This document shows, piece after piece, positions 9,126 to 16,737 of a stretch of DNA of 64,000 nucleotides. The notes beneath the pieces are model-generated. The model had not been told where the DNA came from, did not search any database, and was given only the letters and a program-made list of their open reading frames with translations. Source of the DNA: Rathayibacter sp. SW19 (GTDB lineage: Bacteria > Actinomycetota > Actinomycetes > Actinomycetales > Microbacteriaceae); NCBI RefSeq assembly GCF_030866825.1, contig NZ_CP133020.1, positions 806,001 to 870,000 of the forward strand, read 5' to 3'. Within the stretch, counting starts at the first letter, position 1, and each line of letters begins with the position of its first letter. The translations under genes and the position numbers were made by a program.

Positions 9126-10001
9126 ATGAGCAACGCAACAGTGTGGGTAGCAGCAATCGTGGTGTGCGGCGTGTTCGGGCTGCTCATCGGGTCGTTCCTC
9201 AACGTCGTCGCCTACCGCGTGCCCGCCGGAGTGTCGATCGTGTCGCCGCCGAGCGCGTGCCCGAATTGTGGAAGGGCCATCAGGCCGTGGGACAACGTGC
9301 CTGTGCTGTCGTGGCTGGTGCTAAGAGGGAAGTGCCGGGACTGCGCGGAGCCGATTTCTAAGCGGTATCCGCTCGTGGAGCTTGGGACCGGGGTGGGGTT
9401 TGTTGCGGTGACGGTGTGGTGGTGGGTTGAGGTTTCGCGCGCTGGGGTTTCGAGACGCCTGCTCGCTCCGCTCGCGGGCTCCTCAACCAGCGTTGTCGCA
9501 TCCGTTCTCGTACTTGTTGCGTTTTTGTATTTGGCCGCGATCAGCGTTGTGCTGGGGCTCATCGATATTGATGTGCACAAGTTGCCGAACCGCATCGTGC
9601 TGCCCAGCTACCTGGTCGTCGTCGTTTTGTTCACGGCAGCCGCAGCACTCAGCGGCGACTGGGGTGCACTGGCACGGGTCGGCATCGGCCTCGCAGCACT
9701 GTGGGCGCTCTATGCGATCCTCGCCATCGTCTACCCGGGCGGCATGGGCTTCGGCGACGTCAAACTCGCCGGCGTGCTCGGCGCCTACCTCGGCTGGGTG
9801 GGCTGGGGTTCGCTTGTGGTCGGCGCCTTCTCCGCCTTCCTGCTCGGCGGCCTGTTCGCCATCGCACTGCTGATCGCACGCCGCGCGAACCGCAAAAGCG
9901 GCATACCCTTCGGACCCTGGATGCTCGCGGGCGCCTGGGTCGGCATCTTCTTCGGCGAGTCGCTGTTCAACGGCTACCTCACCGTCATTGGCCTGGTTTG
10001 A
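9126..10001 (+). CDS. pilD: Prepilin peptidase / N-methyltransferase
   Basis: Membrane aspartyl protease that cuts and methylates prepilins. The 291-residue protein has the N-terminal methylase domain with its zinc-type pairs C45xxC48 and C70xxC73. It also has both catalytic aspartates: D147 in GLIDIDVHKLP and D211 in GGMGFGDVKLAG. About eight hydrophobic segments are visible. An upstream GTG three codons earlier is possible. Residues 107-122 (GVSRRLLAPLAGSSTS) are encoded by an in-frame copy of the window's short palindromic repeat. It falls in the loop between the methylase and peptidase halves, so activity may be kept. It would process the three prepilins upstream. Confidence 0.93.
   Translation: MSNATVWVAAIVVCGVFGLLIGSFLNVVAYRVPAGVSIVSPPSACPNCGRAIRPWDNVPVLSWLVLRGKCRDCAEPISKRYPLVELGTGVGFVAVTVWWWVEVSRAGVSRRLLAPLAGSSTSVVASVLVLVAFLYLAAISVVLGLIDIDVHKLPNRIVLPSYLVVVVLFTAAAALSGDWGALARVGIGLAALWALYAILAIVYPGGMGFGDVKLAGVLGAYLGWVGWGSLVVGAFSAFLLGGLFAIALLIARRANRKSGIPFGPWMLAGAWVGIFFGESLFNGYLTVIGLV
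9446..9492 (+). repeat. Type A palindromic repeat inside the prepilin peptidase gene
   Basis: 47 bases that differ at about 5 positions from the intergenic copy at 54320-54366 and share the central CGCCTGCTCGCT and CGCTCGCGGGCT blocks. The insertion keeps the reading frame. An outer 8-bp inverted repeat (GGTTGAGG at 9425, CCTCAACC ending at 9488) suggests the element may reach further left. Confidence 0.85.
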
Positions 10002-10032
10002 ACCCGACCTCACACCAGAAAGAGAGAAACAC

Positions 10033-11085
10033 ATGGCAAAGACAGTCGTCGGTCTCGACATCGGCAGCACCACGCTGCGGGCTGTCGAGATCGCAGGCGC
10101 CGACACGGCGCATCCGGTGATCCGACGGTATCGGCAGGCACCGACCCCGGCCGGATCCGTCACCCGCGGCGAAGTCGTCGAACCCAACACCGTCGCACAC
10201 GCTCTCAAGCAGTTGTGGGCCGCGGGAAAGTTCAGTACCAAGCGAGTCGTGCTCGGCATGGGCAACCAGCGGGTGCTCGCGCGCGACTTGAGCGTTCCTA
10301 AGGCGCCGATCGAACGCATCCGTGAGTCCCTTCCGTTCCAGGTGCAGGACATGCTGCCCATGCCCGTGGCGGATGCCCTCCTCGACTTCTACCCGATCTC
10401 CGAAAGCCAGGGCGAGACCGGGCCCATGGTCAACGGATTGCTCATCGCCGCCGTCAAAGAGGCGGTCGCCGGCAATGTGAAAGCCGCGCAACTGGCCGGA
10501 CTGTTCACGGTCGAGGTCGACCTCATCCCGTTCGCCCTGGACCGCGCACTCCTGACCCGCCAGCACACCGTCGGCACGGTCGCACTGATCGACATCGGCT
10601 ACGCCACCACGAGCGTGATCATCGCGACTAACGGCGTGCCGCAATTCGTGCGCATCATCCCGACAGGCGGCGGTGACGTGACGGATGCTCTCGCCACCCG
10701 GCTAGACATGCCCATCGACGAGGCGGAGCTTCTCAAGCAACGCCTCGGACTTGCAGCGGCCGTCACGGATGTCGCGGGCGAACACGCCGCCGCGATCATC
10801 TACGAGCTGACGAATGAGCTGCTCGGCAGTCTGCGCAACACCGTCAACTACTTTCGCAACACCCGACCGGCTGACCCGGTCAGCCACATCGTGCTCACAG
10901 GCGGCGGCTCGTATCTGCGGGGCTTGCCCGAGGCGCTGCGCGAGTTCTGTCGACTATCGGTCATTCCGGGCGACCCGTTCGCGAGCGTTGCGCTGGCCCG
11001 CAACGTGCACCCTGACACACTGCGCGCCAGCAAGTCCTCACTCCTGGTCGCGTTAGGGCTCGCATTGGGGAGCGCGGCAGCATGA
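10033..11085 (+). CDS. pilM: PilM, actin-like pilus assembly ATPase
   Basis: 350-residue cytoplasmic protein of the PilM/FtsA-like fold that links the pilus motor to PilN/PilO. It begins MAKTVVGLDIGSTTLRAVEI, the actin-like phosphate-1 loop. It has a second phosphate loop (VALIDIGYATTSVIIA) and a late adenosine-type motif (HIVLTGGGSYLRGLPEAL). The ATG is preceded by AGAGAGAAA; an upstream start 15 codons earlier lies inside the prepilin peptidase gene and is rejected. The stop overlaps the next start by 4 bases (ATGA), so it is coupled to pilN. Confidence 0.93.
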   Translation: MAKTVVGLDIGSTTLRAVEIAGADTAHPVIRRYRQAPTPAGSVTRGEVVEPNTVAHALKQLWAAGKFSTKRVVLGMGNQRVLARDLSVPKAPIERIRESLPFQVQDMLPMPVADALLDFYPISESQGETGPMVNGLLIAAVKEAVAGNVKAAQLAGLFTVEVDLIPFALDRALLTRQHTVGTVALIDIGYATTSVIIATNGVPQFVRIIPTGGGDVTDALATRLDMPIDEAELLKQRLGLAAAVTDVAGEHAAAIIYELTNELLGSLRNTVNYFRNTRPADPVSHIVLTGGGSYLRGLPEALREFCRLSVIPGDPFASVALARNVHPDTLRASKSSLLVALGLALGSAAA

Positions 11086-12377
11086 CCAGGCGTGAGCACG
11101 ACGACAGCAACGGTGTCGAGCCCCAGGCGGGCGCGACCAGGCGTGGCCGTGTCGGTCGCCGGTCGCATGACTCCGGAATCGGGGCAGCCAGTCTCGCGGC
11201 CGTGCCGAAAGGTTCGGTTGAACCCGCATCGGGCCCAGGATCTTCCGAGATCATCGAGGGCACGTTCGATCCGTACGCGGCTGAGGTCGAAGCCGAAGCA
11301 GCGCTGTCGGCTGCCGCGGACTTCGAAGTGGGCGGCGGACTGTTCAGCGGCATCGTGCCGCGCGAGCCGGCATCCGGATTGTCGGCGCCTGGATTGTCGG
11401 CGCCCGGATCGTTTGCGGCTGGATCGTCGGCGCCTGGATCGTTTGCGGCGGGCGGCGCAGGGTCGCGCGGGGCGGCATCCGGGGGCGGGGCGGCATCCGG
11501 GGGGAGCGCGGTATCGGGGGTCGGCGCGTCGGCGGGCGGCCCGGCCACGTGGAAGGCCGGCGCATCGGCGGACGGCCCGGTCACGGCGAGCCCAGCCTCG
11601 GCGAGCCCGGCCGCGGCGAGCCCAGCCTCGGCGGTGGCCGCACCGGCCGGAGCCACGGTTGCGACGGCCGTACTGACGGCACCGGAACCGCAGACCAAAC
11701 CGCAACGCGGCGCGCCGAGGGGCGACCGGCGCCCGGTGATTGTCGTCGGGGGAGAGCCGCGAGCGGACCTTCTTCCGCCGGAAGTTCGCGCACAACGCAA
11801 GCGGGCCAAAACCGCGAGCCGCGCACTGCTCTGGTTGGTTGTGGTGGTCGTGGTCATGGCCCTTGTGATCGCCGGCAGTGTGTACCTGGCGATGAACGCG
11901 CAGACCAACCTGGCGAACGAGCAGGCGCGCACGCAGAGCATCCTGGTGCAGCAGCAGAAGTACGTGGCGGTGCAAAAAGTGCAGGCCGAGGTCGATCTGA
12001 TCAAGGCCGGCCAGCAGGTCGGTGCGTCGACCGAAGTCGATTGGAAGACGTATCTGACGAAGCTGCAGGGCACCCTGCCCGCCGGGGTGACGATCTCGAC
12101 CGTCACGATCGACTCTGCGTCGCCGCTCGCACCGTATGCTCAGGCGACTGCGCCATTGCAGGGATCGAGGGTGGCCACGCTGACATTCTCGGCGACGACG
12201 CCGACGTTGCCGGACATCCGCACCTGGTTGGATGCCTTGGCCACGCTGCCCGGATATGCGGATGCCGTGCCCGGCACGATCACGCAGGACGCCAACGGCA
12301 GTTACACCGCTGACGTGACGATGCACATCAACAAGGACGCCTTCGATGGCCGCTTCGCGACGAAGAAGGGGAACTGA
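11082..12377 (+). CDS. pilN: PilN-like pilus assembly protein with long low-complexity N-terminus
   Basis: 431 residues, about twice the usual PilN length. Residues 1-245 are cytoplasmic and mostly Ala/Gly/Ser/Pro. They include a 15-base-unit tandem repeat coding for SAPGL/SAPGS/FAAGS blocks and a second run of SPASA/SPAAA. The recognisable PilN part starts with a short basic stretch, a membrane helix at about 248-272 (ALLWLVVVVVVMALVIAGSV), a coiled-coil region and a ferredoxin-like domain ending VTMHINKDAFDGRF. Position between pilM and pilO supports the assignment. In PilN the cytoplasmic N-terminus normally binds PilM; a conserved short motif for that is hard to see here. Confidence 0.85.
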   Translation: MTRREHDDSNGVEPQAGATRRGRVGRRSHDSGIGAASLAAVPKGSVEPASGPGSSEIIEGTFDPYAAEVEAEAALSAAADFEVGGGLFSGIVPREPASGLSAPGLSAPGSFAAGSSAPGSFAAGGAGSRGAASGGGAASGGSAVSGVGASAGGPATWKAGASADGPVTASPASASPAAASPASAVAAPAGATVATAVLTAPEPQTKPQRGAPRGDRRPVIVVGGEPRADLLPPEVRAQRKRAKTASRALLWLVVVVVVMALVIAGSVYLAMNAQTNLANEQARTQSILVQQQKYVAVQKVQAEVDLIKAGQQVGASTEVDWKTYLTKLQGTLPAGVTISTVTIDSASPLAPYAQATAPLQGSRVATLTFSATTPTLPDIRTWLDALATLPGYADAVPGTITQDANGSYTADVTMHINKDAFDGRFATKKGN

Positions 12378-12379
12378 TC

Positions 12380-13180
12380 ATGGACCGCAGCAGAATCTGG
12401 ATCATCGGCGCAATCGTCGCCATGATCGCCGTCGTGATCTTCGGGGTGCTGTTGGGGGTGCAGCCGCAGTTGGCGGCGGCATCCGATGCGAATCAGCAGC
12501 AGCAGTCGATCGCCGCGCAGAATGGCGCGAAGCAGGCGGCGCTTGAGCAGTTGAAGACGGATTACAAGAATCTTCCGGCGTTGAAGTCGACGCTCGCGGA
12601 GTTGCAGAAGTCGATCCCGCCGCACGCCGATCTGCCCGCATTCATTTCGGATCTGAACGCGCTCGCGGGCGCGACGAGCACGACCGTGACCGGGGTTACC
12701 GTGAGCGACGCGCAGCCGTATGTGCCGCCGGTCACGGCGGCTGTGCCGGCACCAGGGGCGGCCGGGGCGACCGCCACGCCTTCGCCGAGTGCGTCGGCCA
12801 GTGCTCCGGCGGCCGCGCCGAAGCCGGCCACGCCCGAAGCGCCCGCACCGGTGACGAACGCGAAGATCACGGGAGGCAACTTCGTCGCCGTGCCGATCAA
12901 GATCACCGTTTCGGGCGATTATGGGCAGGCGCTCGCTTTCATGGACGGGTTGCAGCACGGCCAGCGGCTCTTTCTCGTGACGAACTTTGCGAGCAATGGG
13001 GCGTCGGCAGCTGCGACGGCTGCTGCGGCCACGGCGGCTGCGGATGCTGCGAAGTCGACGTCGAAGCCCGCCTCCGGCTCGTCAGACGCGTCTTCCCCCG
13101 CGGCGACGCCGGCGCCCTCGAGCTGGACGGTGAGCGGATACGCCTACGTGCTGCTGAACAGCGCGCCGGCGACGAAGTAG
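12380..13180 (+). CDS. pilO: PilO-like pilus assembly protein
   Basis: 266 residues: a short cytoplasmic start, one membrane helix (IWIIGAIVAMIAVVIFGVLL), a coiled-coil (NQQQQSIAAQNGAKQAALEQ onward) and a periplasmic-type domain with two halves split by a Pro/Ala-rich linker (residues about 125-155). A second Ala/Ser-rich insert lies near 205-245. It starts two bases after the pilN stop. PilN and PilO normally form a membrane heterodimer; no PilP or PilQ follows, as expected for a cell with one membrane. Confidence 0.85.
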   Translation: MDRSRIWIIGAIVAMIAVVIFGVLLGVQPQLAAASDANQQQQSIAAQNGAKQAALEQLKTDYKNLPALKSTLAELQKSIPPHADLPAFISDLNALAGATSTTVTGVTVSDAQPYVPPVTAAVPAPGAAGATATPSPSASASAPAAAPKPATPEAPAPVTNAKITGGNFVAVPIKITVSGDYGQALAFMDGLQHGQRLFLVTNFASNGASAAATAAAATAAADAAKSTSKPASGSSDASSPAATPAPSSWTVSGYAYVLLNSAPATK

Positions 13181-13228
13181 CGGCGCTGGTCAAGTAGCCG
13201 GCGGGCGCCCCGGCGCCCACGCCCCGCT

Positions 13229-13271
13229 GGTCGAGTAGCCCGCGAGCGAAGCGAGCGGGCGTATCGAGACC
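13229..13271 (-). repeat. Type A palindromic repeat, reverse orientation
   Basis: GGTCGAGTAGCC, an inner stem CGCGAGCGAAGCGAGCG, then GCGTATCGAGACC. Typical intergenic copy between pilO and the next gene; a partial one (GGTCAAGTAGCC) lies just upstream. Confidence 0.85.
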
Positions 13272-13296
13272 AAGGGCCCCCCGCCGTGCACAGTCG

Positions 13297-13458
13297 GGTC
13301 TCGATACGCGTATTCGCTGGCGCTCATGCGCTACTCGACCACCGGGAGTGGGTCTCGATACGCGTATTCGCTGGCGCTCATGCGCTACTCGACCACCGGG
13401 AGTGGGTCTCGATACGCGTATTCGCTGGCGCTCATGCGCTACTCGACCGCCGGTGCTG
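13297..13458 (+). repeat. Triple tandem copy of a 54-bp type A repeat unit
   Basis: Three head-to-tail units with starts at 13297, 13351 and 13405. Each has GGTCTCGATACGCG, an inner TATTCGCTGGCGCTCATGCG and CTACTCGACC. The first two are identical by eye; the third diverges in its last bases. Confidence 0.9.
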
Positions 13459-13575
13459 GGGCGAGTTTCCTCCGAGTCGAGCCATGTTCGCGGAATGGCT
13501 CCGGGGTGAGCGTCGTCGCGGTTGCTACAGTGTCCCCATCGCCGAATGCCCGCGCGCGAGACGAGGAGTGACGTC

Positions 13576-14649
13576 ATGAGCAACACGACCCCGGAGCCAC
13601 CGGCCGACAAACTCGTCGACGAATCGACGGAGACTGTCCCGGTCGCTGAGCCTGCCGAAGTGCCCGAGCAGAAGACTGTTCCAGTCGCTGACCCTGCCGA
13701 TGCGCCTGCTCCAACCGAGAGCGGCCCTTCGTCAAGCTCAGGGAGCGAGGGTGCTGTGCCCGAGCGGCCGGTGGCAGATGAGACTGTTCCGGTAGCTGGC
13801 GTTCCGGTCGCTGAGTTTGCCGAAGCGCCCGAGCAGAAGACAGTTCCGGTCGCGGAGCCTGCCGATGCGCCTGCTCCAACCGAGAGCGGCCCTTCGGCAA
13901 GCTCAGGGAGCGAGAGTGCTGCGCCCGAGCGGCCGGTGGCAGATGAGGCTGTTCCTCCTGCCGCGCCCGCTGCCGCAGCGGTTCCCGTCGCAGCAGCACC
14001 GGTCGCCGCCGCAGCACACACCAACGCCGCCCCGATGGGTGCGCTGCCTGCAACCGCTCTTCCTACCGCCTCATATGTCACGCCGGTGTACGTCGCTGCG
14101 CCGCAACCGCCGAAGGATAAGGGCAACCGGGGTGCGGGCATCCTGATCGCGCTGGTGGCGGCCGTGGCCTATGCGGTTGTGTCCGCGATCGCCGTGCTCG
14201 TGATCTTCCTTCTGAACAAGCGCACGATGAATGTCGCCACCCACGACTTCGTGCAGTACCTCGGCACGCCGTCGTACTATGTGCCGATCCTGATCTTCGC
14301 GGGGGCGTTGATCGCGCTGATCGCGATCGTCAACCGCGGCGGATGGTGGGCTTACGTTCTCGGCGCATTCGTCGTCGCGGTCATCGTCTACTTCGCATAC
14401 ATCGGAAGTGTGCTGCTGACCATCAACGCGTGGCAGTTCACCCCCGCGCAGGTCGGGCGGATCGTCGGCCAACTCTGGGCGAACCCCCTCACGCTGGCGG
14501 CCGCAATCATCGCACGCGAGGTGCCGATCTGGTTCGGCGCCTGGATCGCAGCGCGCGGCAAGAAGGTGCGGCAGCGTAACCTGGATGCAAAAGAAGCTCA
14601 CGAGAAGGAGCTGGCCGCTGGGCCGCAGCCGATTCAGCACGCCGGCTGA
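13576..14649 (+). CDS. Membrane protein with repetitive Pro/Ala/Glu-rich N-terminus
   Basis: 357 residues from an ATG with GGAG 9 bases upstream. Residues 1-175 are disordered and contain a tandem duplication, EQKTVPVADPADAPAPTESG and again EQKTVPVAEPADAPAPTESG. Much of this DNA looks like the second small repeat family (GGTCGCTGAGCCTGCCGAAG and CCTTCGTCAAGCTCAGGGAG) read in frame. Residues about 188-330 hold four hydrophobic helices (first GAGILIALVAAVAYAVVSAI). The C-terminus is basic. Function unknown. It is followed 17 bases later by another membrane protein with a good ribosome site, so the two probably form an operon. Confidence 0.75.
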   Translation: MSNTTPEPPADKLVDESTETVPVAEPAEVPEQKTVPVADPADAPAPTESGPSSSSGSEGAVPERPVADETVPVAGVPVAEFAEAPEQKTVPVAEPADAPAPTESGPSASSGSESAAPERPVADEAVPPAAPAAAAVPVAAAPVAAAAHTNAAPMGALPATALPTASYVTPVYVAAPQPPKDKGNRGAGILIALVAAVAYAVVSAIAVLVIFLLNKRTMNVATHDFVQYLGTPSYYVPILIFAGALIALIAIVNRGGWWAYVLGAFVVAVIVYFAYIGSVLLTINAWQFTPAQVGRIVGQLWANPLTLAAAIIAREVPIWFGAWIAARGKKVRQRNLDAKEAHEKELAAGPQPIQHAG

Positions 14650-14666
14650 GGAGGAGCATCCCACGC

Positions 14667-15161
14667 GTGCATAACTTTCGGCGCTACGCAGCGACCGTTG
14701 CCGCGTTCGCGACCATGTTTTACGGTGCGCTGGTGGTCGCGGCGTTCGGCATGATCAGCCTGCTGCTGGATCGGGATGTGATCACCGACCCCTCCGCCGG
14801 CCCCCTCGTCGGACCGGTGATGACGGTCGTCGCCGTCGGGATCGTGCTCGCGGTATTGCTCAACATCGGGCTTCGCGTGCGTGAAGACCGGCAACGGATC
14901 GCCCTCGGCGCCGCGCTGCTCACCGGCCTCGCTTCGTACTTCTTCTTCGGCGTCGCTGGTGCGCTGCTGATCGGGATAGGCAGCGGGGATCCGATTGCCT
15001 TCCTCACCTTTCTCGCACTGCAGCTTGTGAGCCCGTTCGCGATCGCGGCCGGAGTGCTGGCATTCGTCGTCACAATCCTTTACATGCTGATTCTCGCGTC
15101 GAAAGTCGGCGATAAAGGCCGCCCGCGCTGGCCCTGGGAGCGCTACGACGAAGACGAGTGA
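14667..15161 (+). CDS. Four-helix membrane protein of unknown function
   Basis: 164 residues from a GTG with GAGGAG about 10 bases upstream. Hydrophobic segments lie near 8-35, 45-68, 78-103 and 110-145. The protein ends in a charged tail (KGRPRWPWERYDEDE). No family recognised with certainty. The close spacing to the upstream membrane protein suggests co-expression. The first type C palindrome lies about 150 bases after the stop and may end the transcript. Confidence 0.75.
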   Translation: MHNFRRYAATVAAFATMFYGALVVAAFGMISLLLDRDVITDPSAGPLVGPVMTVVAVGIVLAVLLNIGLRVREDRQRIALGAALLTGLASYFFFGVAGALLIGIGSGDPIAFLTFLALQLVSPFAIAAGVLAFVVTILYMLILASKVGDKGRPRWPWERYDEDE

Positions 15162-15241
15162 GCTGGGCCGACCCGTGTTCAACTGATCGCGGCACGCTGA
15201 GAGTGCCCCGTTCGGACAAGCGCGCGCACCTGAGTGGACGT

Positions 15242-15424
15242 TCTCGTCTGAACCGGGCACTGTCATTGTGGCGCGCGGGCGTTTCGCCGCGGGTTCGATG
15301 TGTTCCTTGTTGCTGTTTCAAATCCGCCTTATGTGAGGCGGATTTGAAACAGCGACAACGCGCATTCACTTTCCCGGCGGATGCACACCGGCTGCGAACG
15401 CTCCCACCGCCCGGCGTGCACTCC
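15242..15424. repeat. Type C palindromic repeat, copy A (183 bp)
   Basis: Direct repeat, about 95 percent identical by eye to copy B 875 bases away. Its centre is a long hairpin at 15307-15358: arms TTGTTGCTGTTTCAAATCCG... closing on a TATGTG loop, 23 pairs with one G-T pair. The right part of the element has replaced the end of a HepT-like gene. Confidence 0.92.
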
Positions 15425-15557
15425 TCGCGCTTGAAGCCACCATCGCGTGAGTCGCGTCGAAGACCAAGCCGGGCTCCACGTCCCTACTTTCGCGGTAGTG
15501 CACGATCGCCGTGCACGCAACGCGAATGTCTTCGAGGCGTTGTGCAGAGCTACGCAT
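15366..15557 (-). pseudogene. Remnant of a HepT-type (DUF86, HEPN) toxin gene
   Basis: The frame starts with an ATG that shares a base with the antitoxin stop (TGATG). It reads MRSSAQRLEDIRVACTAIVH, like the first helix of HepT/DUF86 RNases. After LVFDATHAMVASSA the sequence runs into the type C repeat and stops at 63 residues; the family is usually about 110. The segment DATHAMVASS resembles the region after the HEPN active site (FDTxHAIV), so the middle was probably lost by a deletion between FDA-like sequences. The RNase motif R-x(4-6)-H is absent. Likely inactive as a toxin. Confidence 0.6.
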
Positions 15558-16051
15558 CACAGAGGCACGGCAGCTGCGAGGGCTTCTGCCGCAACGGCGG
15601 GCTTCAGTCCGCCTGCGGGAACTATGTCCACAGGCGCACCGAGGATGCGCTCCGCTTCGCCTCGCATCCGCGACACGGCAAATACGCCTACATCGCCGTG
15701 CAGATCGACCAACAGATCGACGTCGCTGTCTTCGTGCTCGTCTCCGCGAGCAATACTGCCGAACACGCGCACGTTCTCAGCTCCGAGGGCATGCAAAGCA
15801 GTCAGGAGTTCGACGCGATTCCGCGCCAAGCGGGTGCGCAAGTCGGTGACAACCAACGGCTTCAGGTCAACGTGCAAATCGAAGCCTGCTGCGCGGATCA
15901 GTCGCTCAAGGAGGGGAAACGAAGGCTCGCGCTTGCCCGATTCATATGAGCTAATCACGCTCTGCGTCACGCCAGCGCTCGCCGCAAGCTCAGTTTGCGA
16001 GAGGCCAGCGCGTAAGCGCGCCAGCTTGATGTACTCAGCTGCAGTTGCCAT
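15557..16051 (-). CDS. MntA-like antitoxin: XRE helix-turn-helix fused to nucleotidyltransferase
   Basis: 164 residues. Residues 5-60 are an XRE-type DNA-binding domain (LRAGLSQTELAASAGVTQSV). Residues 75-160 are a minimal nucleotidyltransferase with the signature GSIARGDEHEDSDVDLLVD, holding both metal aspartates. In MntA/HepT systems the nucleotidyltransferase inactivates the HEPN RNase by AMP transfer; here the partner downstream is only a fragment. The start was placed at ATG 16051 because a perfect TATAAT lies 6 bases upstream and the longer frame has a non-protein-like extension. The helix-turn-helix may bind its own promoter. Confidence 0.85.
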   Translation of the reverse strand: MATAAEYIKLARLRAGLSQTELAASAGVTQSVISSYESGKREPSFPLLERLIRAAGFDLHVDLKPLVVTDLRTRLARNRVELLTALHALGAENVRVFGSIARGDEHEDSDVDLLVDLHGDVGVFAVSRMRGEAERILGAPVDIVPAGGLKPAVAAEALAAAVPL

Positions 16052-16057
16052 CCAACT

Positions 16058-16063
16058 ATTATA
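16058..16063 (-). promoter_or_regulatory. -10 box of a probable leaderless promoter
   Basis: TATAAT on the minus strand, 6 bases before the antitoxin ATG. Transcription would then begin at or next to the A of the start codon, a leaderless mRNA of the kind common in actinobacteria. No clear -35 box is seen. Confidence 0.6.
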
Positions 16064-16116
16064 GCGGATTGTAGATATTTGAATCTGCCTGTAGCAGACC
16101 GTCGCCACGTTCGGAC

Positions 16117-16299
16117 TCTCGTCTGAACCGGGCACTGTCATCGTGGCGCGCGGGCGTTTCGCCACTGGTTCGATGTGTTCCTTGTTGCTGTTTCAAATCC
16201 GCCTTATGTGAGGCGGATTTGAAACAGCAACAACGCGCATTCACTTTCCCGGCGGATGCACACCGGCGGCGGACGCTCTCACCGCCCGGCGCGCGCTCC
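16117..16299. repeat. Type C palindromic repeat, copy B (183 bp)
   Basis: Same element as copy A, in the same direction. Its hairpin at 16182-16233 is a perfect 23-bp stem with a TATGTG loop. With copy A it flanks the toxin-antitoxin locus. Confidence 0.92.
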
Positions 16300-16629
16300 C
16301 TGCGCCTGCATCGTGCAACTTGCGGCGAGCAGCTTGCATCGAGCAGCTTGCACCGTGCAGCGTGCACCGGTTGGTCTGCACCGGCGCGTCGCATCCTTTG
16401 AGAAGTCGCGCACGTAACGTTGCTCATGTCGCGCCGCGCATGCATGTCCGGTTCGGAATTGAAGGCGACGGGTATATGCCGCACTGTGCATGAGCCGTCT
16501 TGATGCCGCCGCGATTCGTCCGAGACAGAGCGGGGTCGATAGCGCCGCGCATCCAGATCGCGCGTGCACCGTGTTGTTTCCGAGAAGCCGAACTGTAGCA
16601 CTCTCTCAAAGATTATTCAAAATTCGGGG
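16300..16629. other. Non-coding stretch upstream of the giant gene
   Basis: No convincing gene. Bases 16312-16385 contain degenerate short repeats around GCAGCTTGCA/GTGCACCG. The final 50 bases are AT-richer and lead into a strong promoter. Confidence 0.6.
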
Positions 16630-16658
16630 TTGACGACGCATTCAGGGGCGCGTATAAA
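16630..16658 (+). promoter_or_regulatory. Consensus sigma-70-type promoter of the giant gene
   Basis: TTGACG (-35), a spacer of exactly 17 bases and TATAAA (-10). It predicts a start of transcription near 16665 and a 5' UTR of about 73 bases before the GTG. It is the best promoter match I found in the window. Confidence 0.8.
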
Positions 16659-16737
16659 TGGCGCAGATTCACGCGGTGGGGGACCAGCTAGCGGATGCCC
16701 TACTCGCCTATCGCTTCCTGCTTGAGCTGGAGTTCAC

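Noticed and set aside
13297..13458. Tandem array considered as a CRISPR
   Set aside because: Units are directly joined with no variable spacers, and no cas genes are nearby.
13286..13579. Short frame made of 18-residue repeats upstream of the membrane protein
   Set aside because: It is only the translation of the 54-bp type A tandem array; no separate ribosome site or domain.
15307..15358. Type C hairpin as an integron attC site
   Set aside because: No integrase gene, no attC core sites or extrahelical bases visible, and the stem is a plain perfect hairpin.
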